NCBI RefSeq assembly: GCF_024397895.1
Contig: NZ_CP073346.1
Span: 1,550,001 to 1,614,000, forward strand
Source of the DNA: Pseudomonas benzenivorans
Lineage (GTDB): Bacteria > Pseudomonadota > Gammaproteobacteria > Pseudomonadales > Pseudomonadaceae
Direction: 5' to 3'
Length of the DNA stretch: 64,000 nucleotides
Shown here: piece after piece, positions 17,945-27,020 of the stretch
Layout of the letters: each line of letters begins with the position of its first letter
Position numbering within the stretch: position 1 is the stretch's first letter
The notes under the pieces: generated by a model
Database searches by the model: none
What the model saw: the letters and a program-made list of their open reading frames with translations, nothing else
What the model was told of the DNA's origin: nothing
Program-made: the position numbers and the translations under genes

Positions 17945-18528
17945 CCCCGCGACGGCCCCTGTTCCCCCTGGCTGTCCTCCCAGCCCGGGGCGACATAGGC
18001 CGGCACATCCAGCGGTTCGAGCAGCGCCTTGCCGAGAATATGATCGGCCGCCTTCTCGCCGATCATGATGGTCGGGGCATTGATGTTGCCGTTGCTCACC
18101 GTGGGCATGATCGAGGAGTCCACCACGCGCAGGTTGTCGATACCGGACCGCATCAGCAGCCTCGGCGAATTGAAGGCACTGGCGCTGAGGATCACCTGGC
18201 GCCGTGCCTGGACGCGAAGGGTCTTGCCCTTCTGACGGTACTCGACGCCGACGGCGCGCTTGCCTTCCAGCACCACCCGGGTGGTCAGGGCACGCATCTG
18301 CAACCGCAGATTGGGCCTGGCCAGGGCCGGCTTTTCGAGCACCAGCACCTGGTGCGTGCCACCGGCGCTGAGGCGGTCGGCCAGTACCGCGCCCGCCGAG
18401 TCGGTGAAGAACATGGTCCACAGGGCGAATGCCACGATGCCGATGGCCGACCCGAAGAAGACCATCGGATTGATCCGGTCCTTCCGCTCGTCAGCAGACG
18501 CTTCAACGCCTTCAGATTCCTTCGACAT
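17941..18528 (-). pseudogene. Chimeric remnant of choline genes (betT start fused to pieces of betA)
   Basis: The frame is open for 195 codons but is a patchwork. Residues 1-42 ([20 protein letters not shown]) look like the N-terminus of a BCCT choline transporter. At about residue 43 it jumps into [14 protein letters not shown], the FAD-site segment of choline dehydrogenase BetA without its leading Gly-rich strand. It then skips to a middle part ([34 protein letters not shown]) and finally to the GMC C-terminus ([20 protein letters not shown]). An intact BetA is about 560 aa. Internal deletions kept the frame open. A ribosome site (CAGGAG) precedes the ATG. It could be read as a short GMC protein, but it lacks the FAD GxGxxG and cannot be active. 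Confidence 0.75.
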
Positions 18529-18838
18529 GCCTTGCTCCTGCTGGGACCCACGCCAGAAGAACCGTGCATGAGTCGGCGACTGGGCGAGAAAACGGGGAGA
18601 AATGGCGGCTATCGGCAGCGATAGAGAGGCCTGCGGCACAGCCAGCCAATAGCTGAAACGATAGACAGGATTCCCCAACGCGGCCGCAGGCCCGGCGGTG
18701 CGCAAGCGCAGCGGCTACCTGGGGCTCGCCGCGGCGACTGTGCCGGTTTCGTCATTTACCGCCACGAAAGCCATCAAGCCTGAACGCCACAAAAGCGCCA
18801 GGCTTGCAGCAACCCATCCCGCACAGGTAATCGCCCCC
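18529..18838. other. Intergenic region between the pseudogene and lhpA
   Basis: 310 bases. Apart from the pseudogene's ribosome site it shows one dyad: TTTCGT (18747-18752) and ACGAAA (18764-18769), about 70 bases before lhpA. The GTTTCGTC part recurs at 23353-23360 upstream of the importer genes, so it is a candidate activator site for the AraC-type regulator. No GTATAC operator is seen here. Confidence 0.4.
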
Positions 18839-19774
18839 ATGAAGCGCATCCACGTCATCGACTCCCACACCGGCGGCGAACCGACCCGCCTGGTGATCGA
18901 CGGCTTCCCCGAGCTGGGCCGGGGCAGCATGCTCGAGCGCCGCCAGCGCCTGGCCGAGCGCCACGACGACTGGCGCACCGCCACCGTGCTGGAGCCGCGC
19001 GGCAGCGACGTGCTGGTCGGTGCGCTGCTGTGCGAGCCGGTCGACCCCAGCGCCTGCGCCGGGGTGATCTTCTTCAACAACACGGGGTATCTCGGCATGT
19101 GCGGCCACGGCACCATCGGCCTGGTCGCCTCCCTGGCCCACCTGGGCCGCATCCAGCCCGGCCTGCACCGCATCGAGACGCCGGTCGGCACCGTCGAGGC
19201 GACCCTGCACGCGGACTGCTCGGTCAGCGTGCGCAACGTGCCCGCCTACCGCTACCGCCAGGCGGTGTCCCTGGAAGTGCCGGGCCACGGCAAGGTCACC
19301 GGCGATATCGCCTGGGGCGGCAACTGGTTCTTCCTGATCGCCGAACACGGCCAGCGCGTCGCCGGCGACAACCTGGAGGCGCTGACTGCCTACACCTGGG
19401 CCGTGCGCCAGGCCCTGGAGGCCCAGGGCATCCGCGGCGAGGACGGCGGCGAGATCGACCATATCGAGCTGTTCGCCGACGACCCCGAGGCCGACAGCCG
19501 CAACTTCGTTCTGTGCCCCGGCAAGGCCTACGACCGCTCGCCCTGCGGTACCGGCACTAGCGCCAAGCTGGCCTGCCTGGCCGCCGACGGCAAGCTGGCG
19601 CCCGGCGCCCTGTGGCGCCAGGCCAGCGTGATCGGCAGCCAGTTCGAGGCCAGCTACCAGTGGCAGGACGCGCGCCGCATCATCCCGACCATCCGCGGCC
19701 GCGCCCACATCAGCGCCGAAGCCACCCTGCTGCTGGAGGACGACGATCCCTTCGCCTGGGGCATCCGCGGATGA
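18839..19774 (+). CDS. lhpA: 4-Hydroxyproline 2-epimerase
   Basis: 311 aa, proline racemase superfamily. It converts trans-4-hydroxy-L-proline to cis-4-hydroxy-D-proline, the first step of the pathway. Both catalytic cysteines are present: C88 in [12 protein letters not shown] and C236 in [12 protein letters not shown], with D232 and H90 beside them. The ATG at 18839 starts the typical [17 protein letters not shown]. Its stop overlaps the dehydrogenase subunit gene by 4 bases, so lhpA-lhpB-lhpF-lhpE form one coupled unit. Confidence 0.96.
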   Translation: MKRIHVIDSHTGGEPTRLVIDGFPELGRGSMLERRQRLAERHDDWRTATVLEPRGSDVLVGALLCEPVDPSACAGVIFFNNTGYLGMCGHGTIGLVASLAHLGRIQPGLHRIETPVGTVEATLHADCSVSVRNVPAYRYRQAVSLEVPGHGKVTGDIAWGGNWFFLIAEHGQRVAGDNLEALTAYTWAVRQALEAQGIRGEDGGEIDHIELFADDPEADSRNFVLCPGKAYDRSPCGTGTSAKLACLAADGKLAPGALWRQASVIGSQFEASYQWQDARRIIPTIRGRAHISAEATLLLEDDDPFAWGIRG

Positions 19775-20892
19775 ATGCCGAGGTCATCGTCATCGGCGCC
19801 GGCATCGTCGGCAGCGCCTGCGCCCATGAATTCGCCCGCCGTGGCCTGGATGTGCTGGTGCTTGACAGCCAGCGCGGCGGCGCCACCGGGGTGGGCATGG
19901 GCCACCTGGTGGCGATGGACGACAGCCCGGCGGAACTGGCCCTCAGCCGCTACTCCATCGAGCTGTGGCGCCAATGGGCGCCGCAGCTCGACGCCGACTG
20001 CGCCTACAGCAACTGCGGCACCCTGTGGCTGGCGGCCAACCGCGAGGAGCTGCAGGCGGCCGAACACAAGCGCGAGGTCCTCGGCGCCCAGGGCATTGCC
20101 TGCGAGATGCTCGACGCCGAGGCCCTGCACCGGGCCGAGCCAATGCTGCGCCGGGATCTGGCCGGGGCGCTGAAGGTCAGCGGCGACAGCATCGTCTATG
20201 CGCCGAACGCCGCACGCTGGCTGCTCGCCCAGGGCGGCGGACGCATCCAGCTGCGCCACGCGCAGGTCGGCGAAGTCGACGGCAACCGCGTGCGCCTGGC
20301 CGGCGGCCAATGGCTGCAGGCCCAGTTCGTGGTGCTGGCAGGTGGCATCCACGCCAGCGAGCTGTGCCCGGAGTTGCCGGTCCGCCCGAAGAAGGGCCAC
20401 CTGCTGATCACCGACCGCTACCCCGGCCGTATCCACCACCAACTGGTCGAGCTGGGTTACGCCGCCAGTGCCCACGCCAACAACGGCACCTCGGTGGCCT
20501 TCAACGCCCAGCCGCGGCCGACCGGGCAGATCCTGCTCGGCTCTTCGCGCCAGTTTGACAGCCTCGATCCCCAGGTCGAGGGGCCGGTGCTGGCGCGCCT
20601 GCTGCGCCGCGCCCTCGACTACCTGCCGGCGCTGGCCGGGATGAACGCCATCCGCAGCTGGACCGGCTTTCGCGCCGCCACCCCGGACGGCCTGCCGCTG
20701 CTCGGCCAGCATCCGCAGCAGGCCGGCCTGTGGCTGGCGGTCGGCCACGAGGGCCTCGGCGTCACCACCGCGCCGGGCAGTGCCCGGCTGCTCGCCGCCC
20801 AGCTGTTCGGCGAGCGCCCGGCCATCGACCCCGCCCCCTACCGCCCCGAGCGCTTCGTCCACACCACCGTTCCTCTGGAGCCAGCCCCATGA
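19771..20892 (+). CDS. lhpB: D-hydroxyproline dehydrogenase, DAO-type FAD subunit
   Basis: 373-aa flavoprotein of the D-amino-acid oxidase/glycine oxidase fold. The dinucleotide-binding motif [19 protein letters not shown] is at residues 6-24, and the C-terminal substrate/FAD region is [16 protein letters not shown]. With the [2Fe-2S] and NAD(P)-oxidoreductase-like subunits encoded next, it oxidises cis-4-hydroxy-D-proline to pyrroline-4-hydroxy-2-carboxylate. The homologous P. aeruginosa enzyme is a heteromultimer of three subunits. Start and stop both overlap neighbours by 4 bases. Confidence 0.93.
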   Translation: MNAEVIVIGAGIVGSACAHEFARRGLDVLVLDSQRGGATGVGMGHLVAMDDSPAELALSRYSIELWRQWAPQLDADCAYSNCGTLWLAANREELQAAEHKREVLGAQGIACEMLDAEALHRAEPMLRRDLAGALKVSGDSIVYAPNAARWLLAQGGGRIQLRHAQVGEVDGNRVRLAGGQWLQAQFVVLAGGIHASELCPELPVRPKKGHLLITDRYPGRIHHQLVELGYAASAHANNGTSVAFNAQPRPTGQILLGSSRQFDSLDPQVEGPVLARLLRRALDYLPALAGMNAIRSWTGFRAATPDGLPLLGQHPQQAGLWLAVGHEGLGVTTAPGSARLLAAQLFGERPAIDPAPYRPERFVHTTVPLEPAP

Positions 20893-21125
20893 TCGAACTC
20901 AACCTCGATGGCCAGACGATCCGGGTACCCGCCGGCAGTACCGTCGCGGCCGCCCTGTATCTGGGCGGCGACGGTTGCAGCCGCACCGCGGTCGGCGGCC
21001 AGCGCCGCGCGCCACTATGCGGCATGGGCGTGTGCCAGGAGTGCCGGGTCAGCATCGACGGCCAGCGCCGCCTGGCCTGCCAGACCCTGTGCCAGCCCGG
21101 CATGCGGGTGGAGACCCGGCCATGA
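20889..21125 (+). CDS. lhpF: D-hydroxyproline dehydrogenase, small [2Fe-2S] subunit
   Basis: 78-aa plant-type ferredoxin-like protein. The cysteine pattern is LCGMGVCQECRV followed by RLACQT, giving the four ligands of a [2Fe-2S] cluster; a further Cys lies at GDGC. It passes electrons between the FAD subunits encoded on either side. The gene overlaps both by 4 bases. Confidence 0.93.
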   Translation: MIELNLDGQTIRVPAGSTVAAALYLGGDGCSRTAVGGQRRAPLCGMGVCQECRVSIDGQRRLACQTLCQPGMRVETRP

Positions 21126-22390
21126 CCCGCGACTTCGACCTGCTGATCATCGGCGCCGGCCCCGCCGGCATGGCCGCGGCCCTGGCCGCCGCGCCCAGCG
21201 GCGCACGCATCGGCCTGATCGACGACAACCCGGCGCCCGGCGGGCAGATCTGGCGCGACGGCGTGCTGGCCCAGCTGCCGGCCATCGCCCGGCACTACCG
21301 CGAGGCGTTGGCGGCGGCGGGCAATATCCAGCTGTTCCACTCGACCCGGGTAGTGGCCATCGCCGGCCCGCACCGGCTGCTGCTGGAAGATGACACCTGC
21401 GCCTGGTGCGCTCGTTATTCCAAGCTGATCCTCTGTACCGGCGCCCGCGAACTGCTGCTGCCCTTTCCCGGCTGGACCCTGCCCGGGGTGACCGGCGCCG
21501 GCGGCCTGCAGGCCCTGATCAAGGGCGGCGTGCCGGTGGCCGGCGAGCGCCTGGTGATCGCCGGCAGCGGCCCGCTGCTGCTGGCCAGCGCCGCCACCGC
21601 CAAAAAGGCCGGCGCCCGGCTGCTGCGCATCGTCGAGCAGGCGCCATTCGCCGCCTTGAGCGCCTTCACCCTGCAGCTGCCGCGCTGGCCGGGCAAGCTG
21701 CTGCAGGCCGCCCAACTGTTCGATCGCCATTACCGCAGCGCCAGCTTCGTGCTGGCCGCTCTCGGCAACGAGCGCCTGGAAGGCGTGCGCCTGAGCCAGG
21801 GCGGCAAGGTGGTGGAAATGGCCTGCGAGCGCCTGGCCTGCGGCTTCGGCCTGATTCCCAATACCCAGCTGGGCCAGGCCCTGGAGTGCCGCCTCGACGG
21901 CCAGGCCATCGCCGTGGATGACTGGCAGGCCTGCAGCCGGGACGGCCACTACGCCGCCGGCGAATGCACCGGTTTCGGCGGCAGCGAACTGGCCCTGGTC
22001 GAGGGCGCCATCGCCGGTCATGCCGCGGTCGGCGAGCGGGCCGCGGCCCGCGCCCTGTGGCCGCGACGTCGCCGATGGCAGGCCTTCGCCGGGCAACTCG
22101 GCCGGCATTTTGCCCTCGATGCGAGGCTCAAGCAGCTGGCGAATGCCGACACCCTGGTGTGCCGCTGCGAGGACGTGGCCTACGCCGAAGTCGCCGGGCG
22201 CAGCGGCTGGGTCGATGCCAAGCTGCACAGCCGCTGTGGCATGGGCGCCTGCCAGGGCCGTATCTGTGGCGGCGCCACCCGGTTCCTGTTCGACTGGCCG
22301 GCGCCGACACCGCGTCCGCCCTTTTCGCCGACGCGCATCGACAGTCTGGCGCAGCTGGCCGAAGCGGCCGAGGATGCGCCGCTTCCCTGA
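21122..22390 (+). CDS. lhpE: D-hydroxyproline dehydrogenase, large FAD/[2Fe-2S] subunit
   Basis: 422 aa. An N-terminal pyridine-nucleotide-disulfide-oxidoreductase-like domain (LIIGAGPAGMAAALAAA near residues 8-24; second Rossmann motif VIAGSGPLLLASAAT near 148) is followed by a BFD-like [2Fe-2S] module at the C-terminus: LVCRCEDV and RCGMGACQGRICGG supply C-x-C and C-x4-C. This organisation matches the alpha subunit of heteromeric hydroxyproline, octopine and nopaline dehydrogenases. It closes the lhpABFE unit. Confidence 0.93.
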   Translation: MTRDFDLLIIGAGPAGMAAALAAAPSGARIGLIDDNPAPGGQIWRDGVLAQLPAIARHYREALAAAGNIQLFHSTRVVAIAGPHRLLLEDDTCAWCARYSKLILCTGARELLLPFPGWTLPGVTGAGGLQALIKGGVPVAGERLVIAGSGPLLLASAATAKKAGARLLRIVEQAPFAALSAFTLQLPRWPGKLLQAAQLFDRHYRSASFVLAALGNERLEGVRLSQGGKVVEMACERLACGFGLIPNTQLGQALECRLDGQAIAVDDWQACSRDGHYAAGECTGFGGSELALVEGAIAGHAAVGERAAARALWPRRRRWQAFAGQLGRHFALDARLKQLANADTLVCRCEDVAYAEVAGRSGWVDAKLHSRCGMGACQGRICGGATRFLFDWPAPTPRPPFSPTRIDSLAQLAEAAEDAPLP

Positions 22391-22470
22391 AGGCGCCAGC
22401 GCACCTTAGAGTAGGGCCGCGGCCGCCGTGGCAGCCGCAGCCCTCTGCCCTGCCCGGACCCAGCCGACCC

Positions 22471-23226
22471 ATGTTGTTCGATGCCCTGCCACTGCCCACC
22501 CCAGAGGATCTGCCCGAACTGCTCGGCAGCCTGCAGCAGATCGCCCCCCTGCTCGATGCCATGCCGGACCTGGTGTTCTTCATCAAGGACACCGAGGCGC
22601 GCTACGTGCTGGTGAACCAGACCCTGGTCCAGCGCTGCGCCCTGAAGGAGCGTCAGGCGCTGCTCGGCATGACCGCCGAACAGGTCTTCCCCTCGCGCTT
22701 CGGCCCGCTCTACACCGAGCAGGATCGTCGCGTGCTGGAGAGCGGCAGCCAGCTCAGCGACCAGCTGGAACTGCACCTCTACCCCGGCCGCCAGCCAGGC
22801 TGGTGCCTGACCCACAAGCTGGCCCTGCGCAACCGCGACGGCGCCATCATCGGCATGGCCGGCATCTCCGCCGACCTGCAGGCGCCCCAGGCCAGCCACC
22901 CGGCCTACCAGAAGCTGGCGGCGGTCGACGCCCATATCCGCCAGCACTATGCCCAGCCCATTGCGGTGAAGGATCTCTGCGCCATCGCCGGGTTGTCCGT
23001 CGCCCAGCTGGAACGCCTGTGCAAGCGCATCTTCGGCCTCAACCCCAGGCAGATGATCCACCGCGCACGCCTGGGCGCCGCCTCCCGGTTGCTGACCGGC
23101 GAGCGGCCGATCACCGAGATCGCCCTGCGCTGCGGCTACACCGACCACAGCGCCTTCAGCCGCCAGTTCAAGGCCCTCACCGGCCTCTCTCCCAGCCAGT
23201 ACCGCGAGCGCCAGCGCAGCCCGTAG
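22471..23226 (+). CDS. lhpR: AraC-family regulator with PAS-like sensor domain
   Basis: 251 aa. Residues about 20-130 look like a PAS fold (DAMPDLVFFIKDTEARYVLV ... GAIIGMAGISADL). The C-terminal 100 residues hold two HTH motifs of AraC/XylS type (PIAVKDLCAIAGLSVAQLER; ITEIALRCGYTDHSAFSRQF) with the FK-LTGLSPSQYR ending. It lies between the catabolic and import units, as LhpR does in P. aeruginosa, where it activates hydroxyproline genes. The ATG at 22471 leaves an 80-base leader after lhpE. Its stop codon lies inside the left arm of a REP-like repeat. Confidence 0.9.
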   Translation: MLFDALPLPTPEDLPELLGSLQQIAPLLDAMPDLVFFIKDTEARYVLVNQTLVQRCALKERQALLGMTAEQVFPSRFGPLYTEQDRRVLESGSQLSDQLELHLYPGRQPGWCLTHKLALRNRDGAIIGMAGISADLQAPQASHPAYQKLAAVDAHIRQHYAQPIAVKDLCAIAGLSVAQLERLCKRIFGLNPRQMIHRARLGAASRLLTGERPITEIALRCGYTDHSAFSRQFKALTGLSPSQYRERQRSP

Positions 23227-23290
23227 GTTGCGCCGCGCCCACCAGCCAGCACGCACCCCGGCGGCAAATGGTGCGCATGGCGCACCCTAC
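23223..23290. repeat. REPIN-like pair of inverted REP elements
   Basis: Left arm GTAGGTTGCGCCGCGCCCACC (23223-23243) and right arm ending GGCGCACCCTAC (23270-23290) are imperfect inverted copies of the Pseudomonas REP type beginning GTAGGGTGCGCC. The left arm overlaps the stop codon of lhpR. A related pair sits at 28426-28484. Confidence 0.65.
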
Positions 23291-23575
23291 TCAGAGCAAC
23301 CGCATGTAATCGGGCGATAGATGATGGCGAGGCGGCCCCGGAGCTTTGTCGTCGTTTCGTCGACTGTTACCCCGTGTCGCCCAAGGGTGCGGTTCTACCC
23401 ACCCTGCTTCCTTCTGTGACACCACCGCCCCCTTCTGCGCCACTACGGCTGTCCCGTTCGCGCCAGACAGCGATCCCGGCGACCTCAGCGTTGTCAGCTG
23501 CGACATGCATGAACAGCGGGCTGCAGCTCGACAGCCGGCGCCCCGTGACAGCCCCTACTCGCCGAGGTCGAGCAT

Positions 23576-23591
23576 TGGCACAGCCAGTGCA
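23576..23591 (+). promoter_or_regulatory. Possible sigma-54 promoter of the importer unit
   Basis: TGGCAC, five bases, GTGCA: 10 of the 11 specified positions of TGGCAC-N5-TTGCW match, including the invariant GG and GC. The expected start point (about 12 bases after the GC) falls in the GTATAC operator. No enhancer-binding activator is encoded nearby, so it may be fortuitous. Confidence 0.35.
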
Positions 23592-23596
23592 TATAA

Positions 23597-23612
23597 AATA
23601 TCGTATACGAAA
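23597..23612. promoter_or_regulatory. GTATAC operator of the importer unit
   Basis: ATATCGTATACGAAAT contains the perfect palindrome TCGTATACGA (23601-23610). It is nearly identical to the site at 29676-29691 and similar to that at 14680-14695. It is the size and type bound by GntR/FCD dimers, 64 bases before the binding-protein gene. Confidence 0.65.
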
Positions 23613-23674
23613 TCATCTACACGAAAGACGATATCCACATAAACCGCTCGACCCCACCCGACCACGAGGCCCCT

Positions 23675-24493
23675 ATGAAAAAACCAACAACTGCCGTAGC
23701 CCTCACCGCTGTCCTGAGCGCCGCCCTGATCGGCCAGGCCCAGGCCGACAAACTCGACGACATCATCGAGTCCGGCAAGCTGCGCTGCGCCGTGACCCTG
23801 GACTTCCCGCCCATGGGCTTCCGTGACGAAGGCAACAACCCCGCCGGCTTCGACGTCGACTATTGCGCCGACCTGGCGAAGATCCTCGGCGTCACCCCGG
23901 AGGTGGTGGAGACCCCCTTCCCGGACCGCATCCCGGCGCTGATCTCCGGCCGCGCCGACGTCATCGTCGCCTCCACCTCCGACACCCTGGAACGGGCCAA
24001 GACGGTCGGCATGACCGTCCCCTACTTCGCCTTCCAGATGGTCGTGCTGACCCGCGACGACAGCGGCATCAACAGCTACCAGGACCTCAAGGGCCGCCCG
24101 GTCGGCAACACCAGCGGCACCTACGAGGCCATCGCCCTGGAAAAAGACGTGAAGAGCTGGGGCGGCGGCAGCTTCCGCGCCTACCAGAGCCTCAACGACA
24201 CCATCCTCGCCGTCACCCAGGGGCATATCGATGCCACCGTGGTGACCAACACCGTCGCCGCCTCGACCCTCAAGTCCGGCAAGTACAAGGGCCTGAAGAT
24301 TGCCGGCGACGCGCCCTACACCATCGACTACGTGTCCCTGGCGGCCAAGCGCAACGAGTACGGCCTGCTCAACTACATGAACCTGTTCATCAACCAGCAG
24401 GTGCGCACCGGTCGCTACCAGGAACTGTGGAACAAGTGGGTCGGCGAGCAGGTCACCCCGGCCAACCTGGCCGTACCGGGCGTGTACTACTGA
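23675..24493 (+). CDS. ABC importer, periplasmic amino-acid (hydroxyproline) binding protein
   Basis: 272 aa. A Sec signal peptide with cleavage after about residue 24 (LIGQAQA-DKL) precedes an SBP_bac_3 fold (DDIIESGKLRCAVTLDFPPM ... GFDVDYCADLAKILG ... RADVIVASTSDTLERAKTVG). Placement ahead of two permease genes, an ATPase gene and hydroxyproline enzymes suggests hydroxyproline as ligand. It is the first gene of the unit that starts behind the GTATAC operator. Confidence 0.93.
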   Translation: MKKPTTAVALTAVLSAALIGQAQADKLDDIIESGKLRCAVTLDFPPMGFRDEGNNPAGFDVDYCADLAKILGVTPEVVETPFPDRIPALISGRADVIVASTSDTLERAKTVGMTVPYFAFQMVVLTRDDSGINSYQDLKGRPVGNTSGTYEAIALEKDVKSWGGGSFRAYQSLNDTILAVTQGHIDATVVTNTVAASTLKSGKYKGLKIAGDAPYTIDYVSLAAKRNEYGLLNYMNLFINQQVRTGRYQELWNKWVGEQVTPANLAVPGVYY

Positions 24494-24565
24494 GTGGCGC
24501 AACGCCCGCGTTGAACCCAAACCCACCAATCGACGTGCGGCCCCCGGGCCGCACGGGAGCTACAG

Positions 24566-26338
24566 ATGCCTGAACTGTCGATACACGCGCGCAGCCTGGT
24601 TGCCGGCGACGCCCAAGGCGACCTACTGTACGCCGATGTTGGCTTGAGCTTCTGGGGCGGGGTCGACCCCTTCAGCGGCGAGGTGATCGATCGCCATCAC
24701 CCCTTGAGCGGCCAGATCATTGCCGGCCGCGTGCTGGCGCTCCCCAGCGGGCGCGGCTCCTGTACCGGCAGCAGCGTGCTGCTGGAACTGATTCTCAACG
24801 GCCACGCCCCCGCCGCCCTGGTGGTGGCGCAGCCCGAGGAAATTCTCAGCCTGGGCGCGCTGGTGGCCCAGACCCTGTTCGAACGCGGCCTGCCCGTGGT
24901 CTGCGTCGGCGAAGAGGCCTTCGCCTGCCTGCGCGACAAGCACTACGTGCGCATTGCCGACGGCCAGGTCCAGGCCTTCGATCTGCCCCCCGATGACGGC
25001 TGGCGACCGGCGCCGCCGGACCTGGCCCGGCAGCTTGCCCGCCGCAGTGGCGTGGCCCTGAACGACGGCGACCGCGCCCTGCTCGAGGGCAGGCACGGCA
25101 AGGCCGCCCAGGTGGCCATGCAGATCGTCCTGCAGATGGCCGAGCTGCAGGGTGCCACTGAACTGATCGATATCGCCCAGGCGCATATCGATGGCTGCAT
25201 CTATACCGGCCCGGCCAGCCTGCGCTTCGCCCGCCAGTTGCTGGACTGGGGCGCGGCGGTGCGGGTGCCGACCACCCTCAACGCCATCTCCGTGGACCAG
25301 CGCCGCTGGCGCGCCCAGGACATCGATCCGGCCTTCGGCGAACCGGCCAGCGCCCTGGGCGATGCCTACATGGCAATGGGCGCGCAGATGAGCTTCACCT
25401 GCGCGCCCTACCTGCTGGACAGCGCGCCGTCGGCGGGCGAGCAGGTGGTCTGGGCCGAGTCCAACGCGGTGGTGTACGCCAACAGCGTGCTGGGCGCCCG
25501 CACCCAGAAGTACCCGGACTACCTGGACATCTGTATCGCCCTGACCGGCCGCGCGCCCCTGACCGGCTGTCACCTGGAGCAGGGCCGGCGCGCCACCCTG
25601 CTGGTCGAGGTGCCGGCGCCGGCAGGCCTGGACGATGCCTTCTATCCGCTGCTGGGCTACCACATCGGCGCCCTGGCCGGCAGTCAGATCCCGGTGATTG
25701 CCGGACTGGAGCGAAGCGCACCGAGCCTGGATGACCTCAAGGCCTTCGGCGCGGCCTTCGCCACCACCTCGGCGGCGCCGATGTTCCACATCGTCGGCGT
25801 GACCCCGGAGGCCGCGACCGCCGAGCAGGCCCTGGGCGGCGAGCCGGCGCGACAGACCGTGCGCCTCGGCCGGCAGGACCTGCTCGCCAGCTGGCGCGAG
25901 CTGAACAGTGCCGACAGCCCCGAGCTGGGCCTGGTGTCGCTGGGCAACCCGCACTTCTCCCTGAGCGAATGCGCCACCCTCGCCCGCCTCTGCCAGGGCC
26001 GCCGCAAGCACCGCGAGGTGGCCCTGGTGATCACCTGCGGCCGCCACGTGCACGAACAGGCCCGCCAGGCCGGCCACGTCGCCGCGCTGGAGGCCTTCGG
26101 CGCGCAGTTCGTCACCGATACCTGCTGGTGCATGCTCGGCGAGCCGGTGCTGCCGGTGACGGCCAAGACCCTGATGACCAACTCCGGCAAATACGCCCAC
26201 TACGCCCCGGGCCTGGTCGGCCGCAAGGTGCATTTCGCCGGTCTGGCGGCCTGCGTCGAGGCCGCCTGCAGCGGCCAGGCCAGCGGCGAGCTGCCGGCCT
26301 GGCTGAACCCGGCCACCCCCTGCCAAGGAGCCGCTTGA
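24566..26338 (+). CDS. Aconitase X-type dehydratase (cis-3-hydroxy-L-proline dehydratase)
   Basis: 590 aa, with the small DUF126 domain (about residues 1-140, SGRGSCTGSSVLLELILNG) fused to the large DUF521 domain, i.e. the single-chain form of aconitase X. Bacterial members dehydrate cis-3-hydroxy-L-proline to pyrroline-2-carboxylate. Cysteines that could hold the Fe-S cluster lie in SFTCAPYLL and TDTCWCMLG. A ribosome site GGGAG precedes the ATG. It sits inside the importer unit, three bases before the permease gene, which ties its substrate to the transported amino acid. Confidence 0.9.
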   Translation: MPELSIHARSLVAGDAQGDLLYADVGLSFWGGVDPFSGEVIDRHHPLSGQIIAGRVLALPSGRGSCTGSSVLLELILNGHAPAALVVAQPEEILSLGALVAQTLFERGLPVVCVGEEAFACLRDKHYVRIADGQVQAFDLPPDDGWRPAPPDLARQLARRSGVALNDGDRALLEGRHGKAAQVAMQIVLQMAELQGATELIDIAQAHIDGCIYTGPASLRFARQLLDWGAAVRVPTTLNAISVDQRRWRAQDIDPAFGEPASALGDAYMAMGAQMSFTCAPYLLDSAPSAGEQVVWAESNAVVYANSVLGARTQKYPDYLDICIALTGRAPLTGCHLEQGRRATLLVEVPAPAGLDDAFYPLLGYHIGALAGSQIPVIAGLERSAPSLDDLKAFGAAFATTSAAPMFHIVGVTPEAATAEQALGGEPARQTVRLGRQDLLASWRELNSADSPELGLVSLGNPHFSLSECATLARLCQGRRKHREVALVITCGRHVHEQARQAGHVAALEAFGAQFVTDTCWCMLGEPVLPVTAKTLMTNSGKYAHYAPGLVGRKVHFAGLAACVEAACSGQASGELPAWLNPATPCQGAA

Positions 26339-26341
26339 GCC

Positions 26342-27007
26342 ATGTTCGACTACAGCTTCCATTGGCGCTCGGCCTTCAAGGCGCTGCCCGACATGCTCGG
26401 CGGCGCCTGGGTCACCTTCGAGACCGCCGCCCTGTCGATGATCTTCGGCGTGCTGATCGCCCTGTGCCTGACCCTGATGCGGCAGACGAGCAATCCGCTG
26501 ACCCGTGGCTTCGCCGAGGCCTGGGTCTCGGTGGCGCGCAACACGCCGTCGCTGTTCCAGATCTACCTGCTGTACTTCGGCCTGGGCTCCTTCGGCCTGC
26601 ACATCAGCTCCTGGGCCGCGCTGCTGGCCGGGATCACCTTCAACAACGCCGGCTACCTGGCGGAGAACTTTCGCGGCGGCCTCAAGGCCGTGCCCGATAC
26701 GCAGATGCGCGCGGCCCGCTCCCTGGGCATGAGCGCGTTCAAGGCCTACCGCCTGATCATCGTGCCGCAGCTGCTGCGCATCGTCTTCTACCCGCTGACC
26801 AACCAGATGGTCTGGGCGGTGCTGATGACCTCCCTGGGGGTCATCGTCGGCCTCAACAACGACCTCACCGGCGTCACCCAGGACTACAACGTGAAGACCT
26901 TCCGCACCTTCGAGTACTTCGCCCTGGCGGCCGTCCTCTACTACCTGATCGCCAAAGCCATCGTGCTGACCGCCCGCCTGCTCGGCTGGCGCCTGTTCCG
27001 CTACTAG
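26342..27007 (+). CDS. ABC importer, membrane permease 1
   Basis: 221-aa HisM/GlnP-type inner-membrane protein with about five membrane helices. The EAA loop, which docks the ATPase, is LAENFRGGLKAVPDTQMRAA and continues into ARSLGMSAFKAYRLIIVPQ. It pairs with the following permease as a heterodimer. The ATG follows the aconitase-X stop by three bases. Confidence 0.93.
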   Translation: MFDYSFHWRSAFKALPDMLGGAWVTFETAALSMIFGVLIALCLTLMRQTSNPLTRGFAEAWVSVARNTPSLFQIYLLYFGLGSFGLHISSWAALLAGITFNNAGYLAENFRGGLKAVPDTQMRAARSLGMSAFKAYRLIIVPQLLRIVFYPLTNQMVWAVLMTSLGVIVGLNNDLTGVTQDYNVKTFRTFEYFALAAVLYYLIAKAIVLTARLLGWRLFRY

Positions 27008-27020
27008 GAGAGCACCGGCC

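Larger units (their letters stand above)
23291..23674. other. Long regulatory intergenic region before the importer genes
   Basis: About 380 bases after the REPIN pair without a supported gene. It contains the GTTTCGTC motif shared with the lhpA upstream region (23353-23360), a sigma-54-like -24/-12 element (23576-23591) and a perfect palindrome around GTATAC (23601-23610). The 75 bases nearest the gene are markedly AT-rich. Confidence 0.6.
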
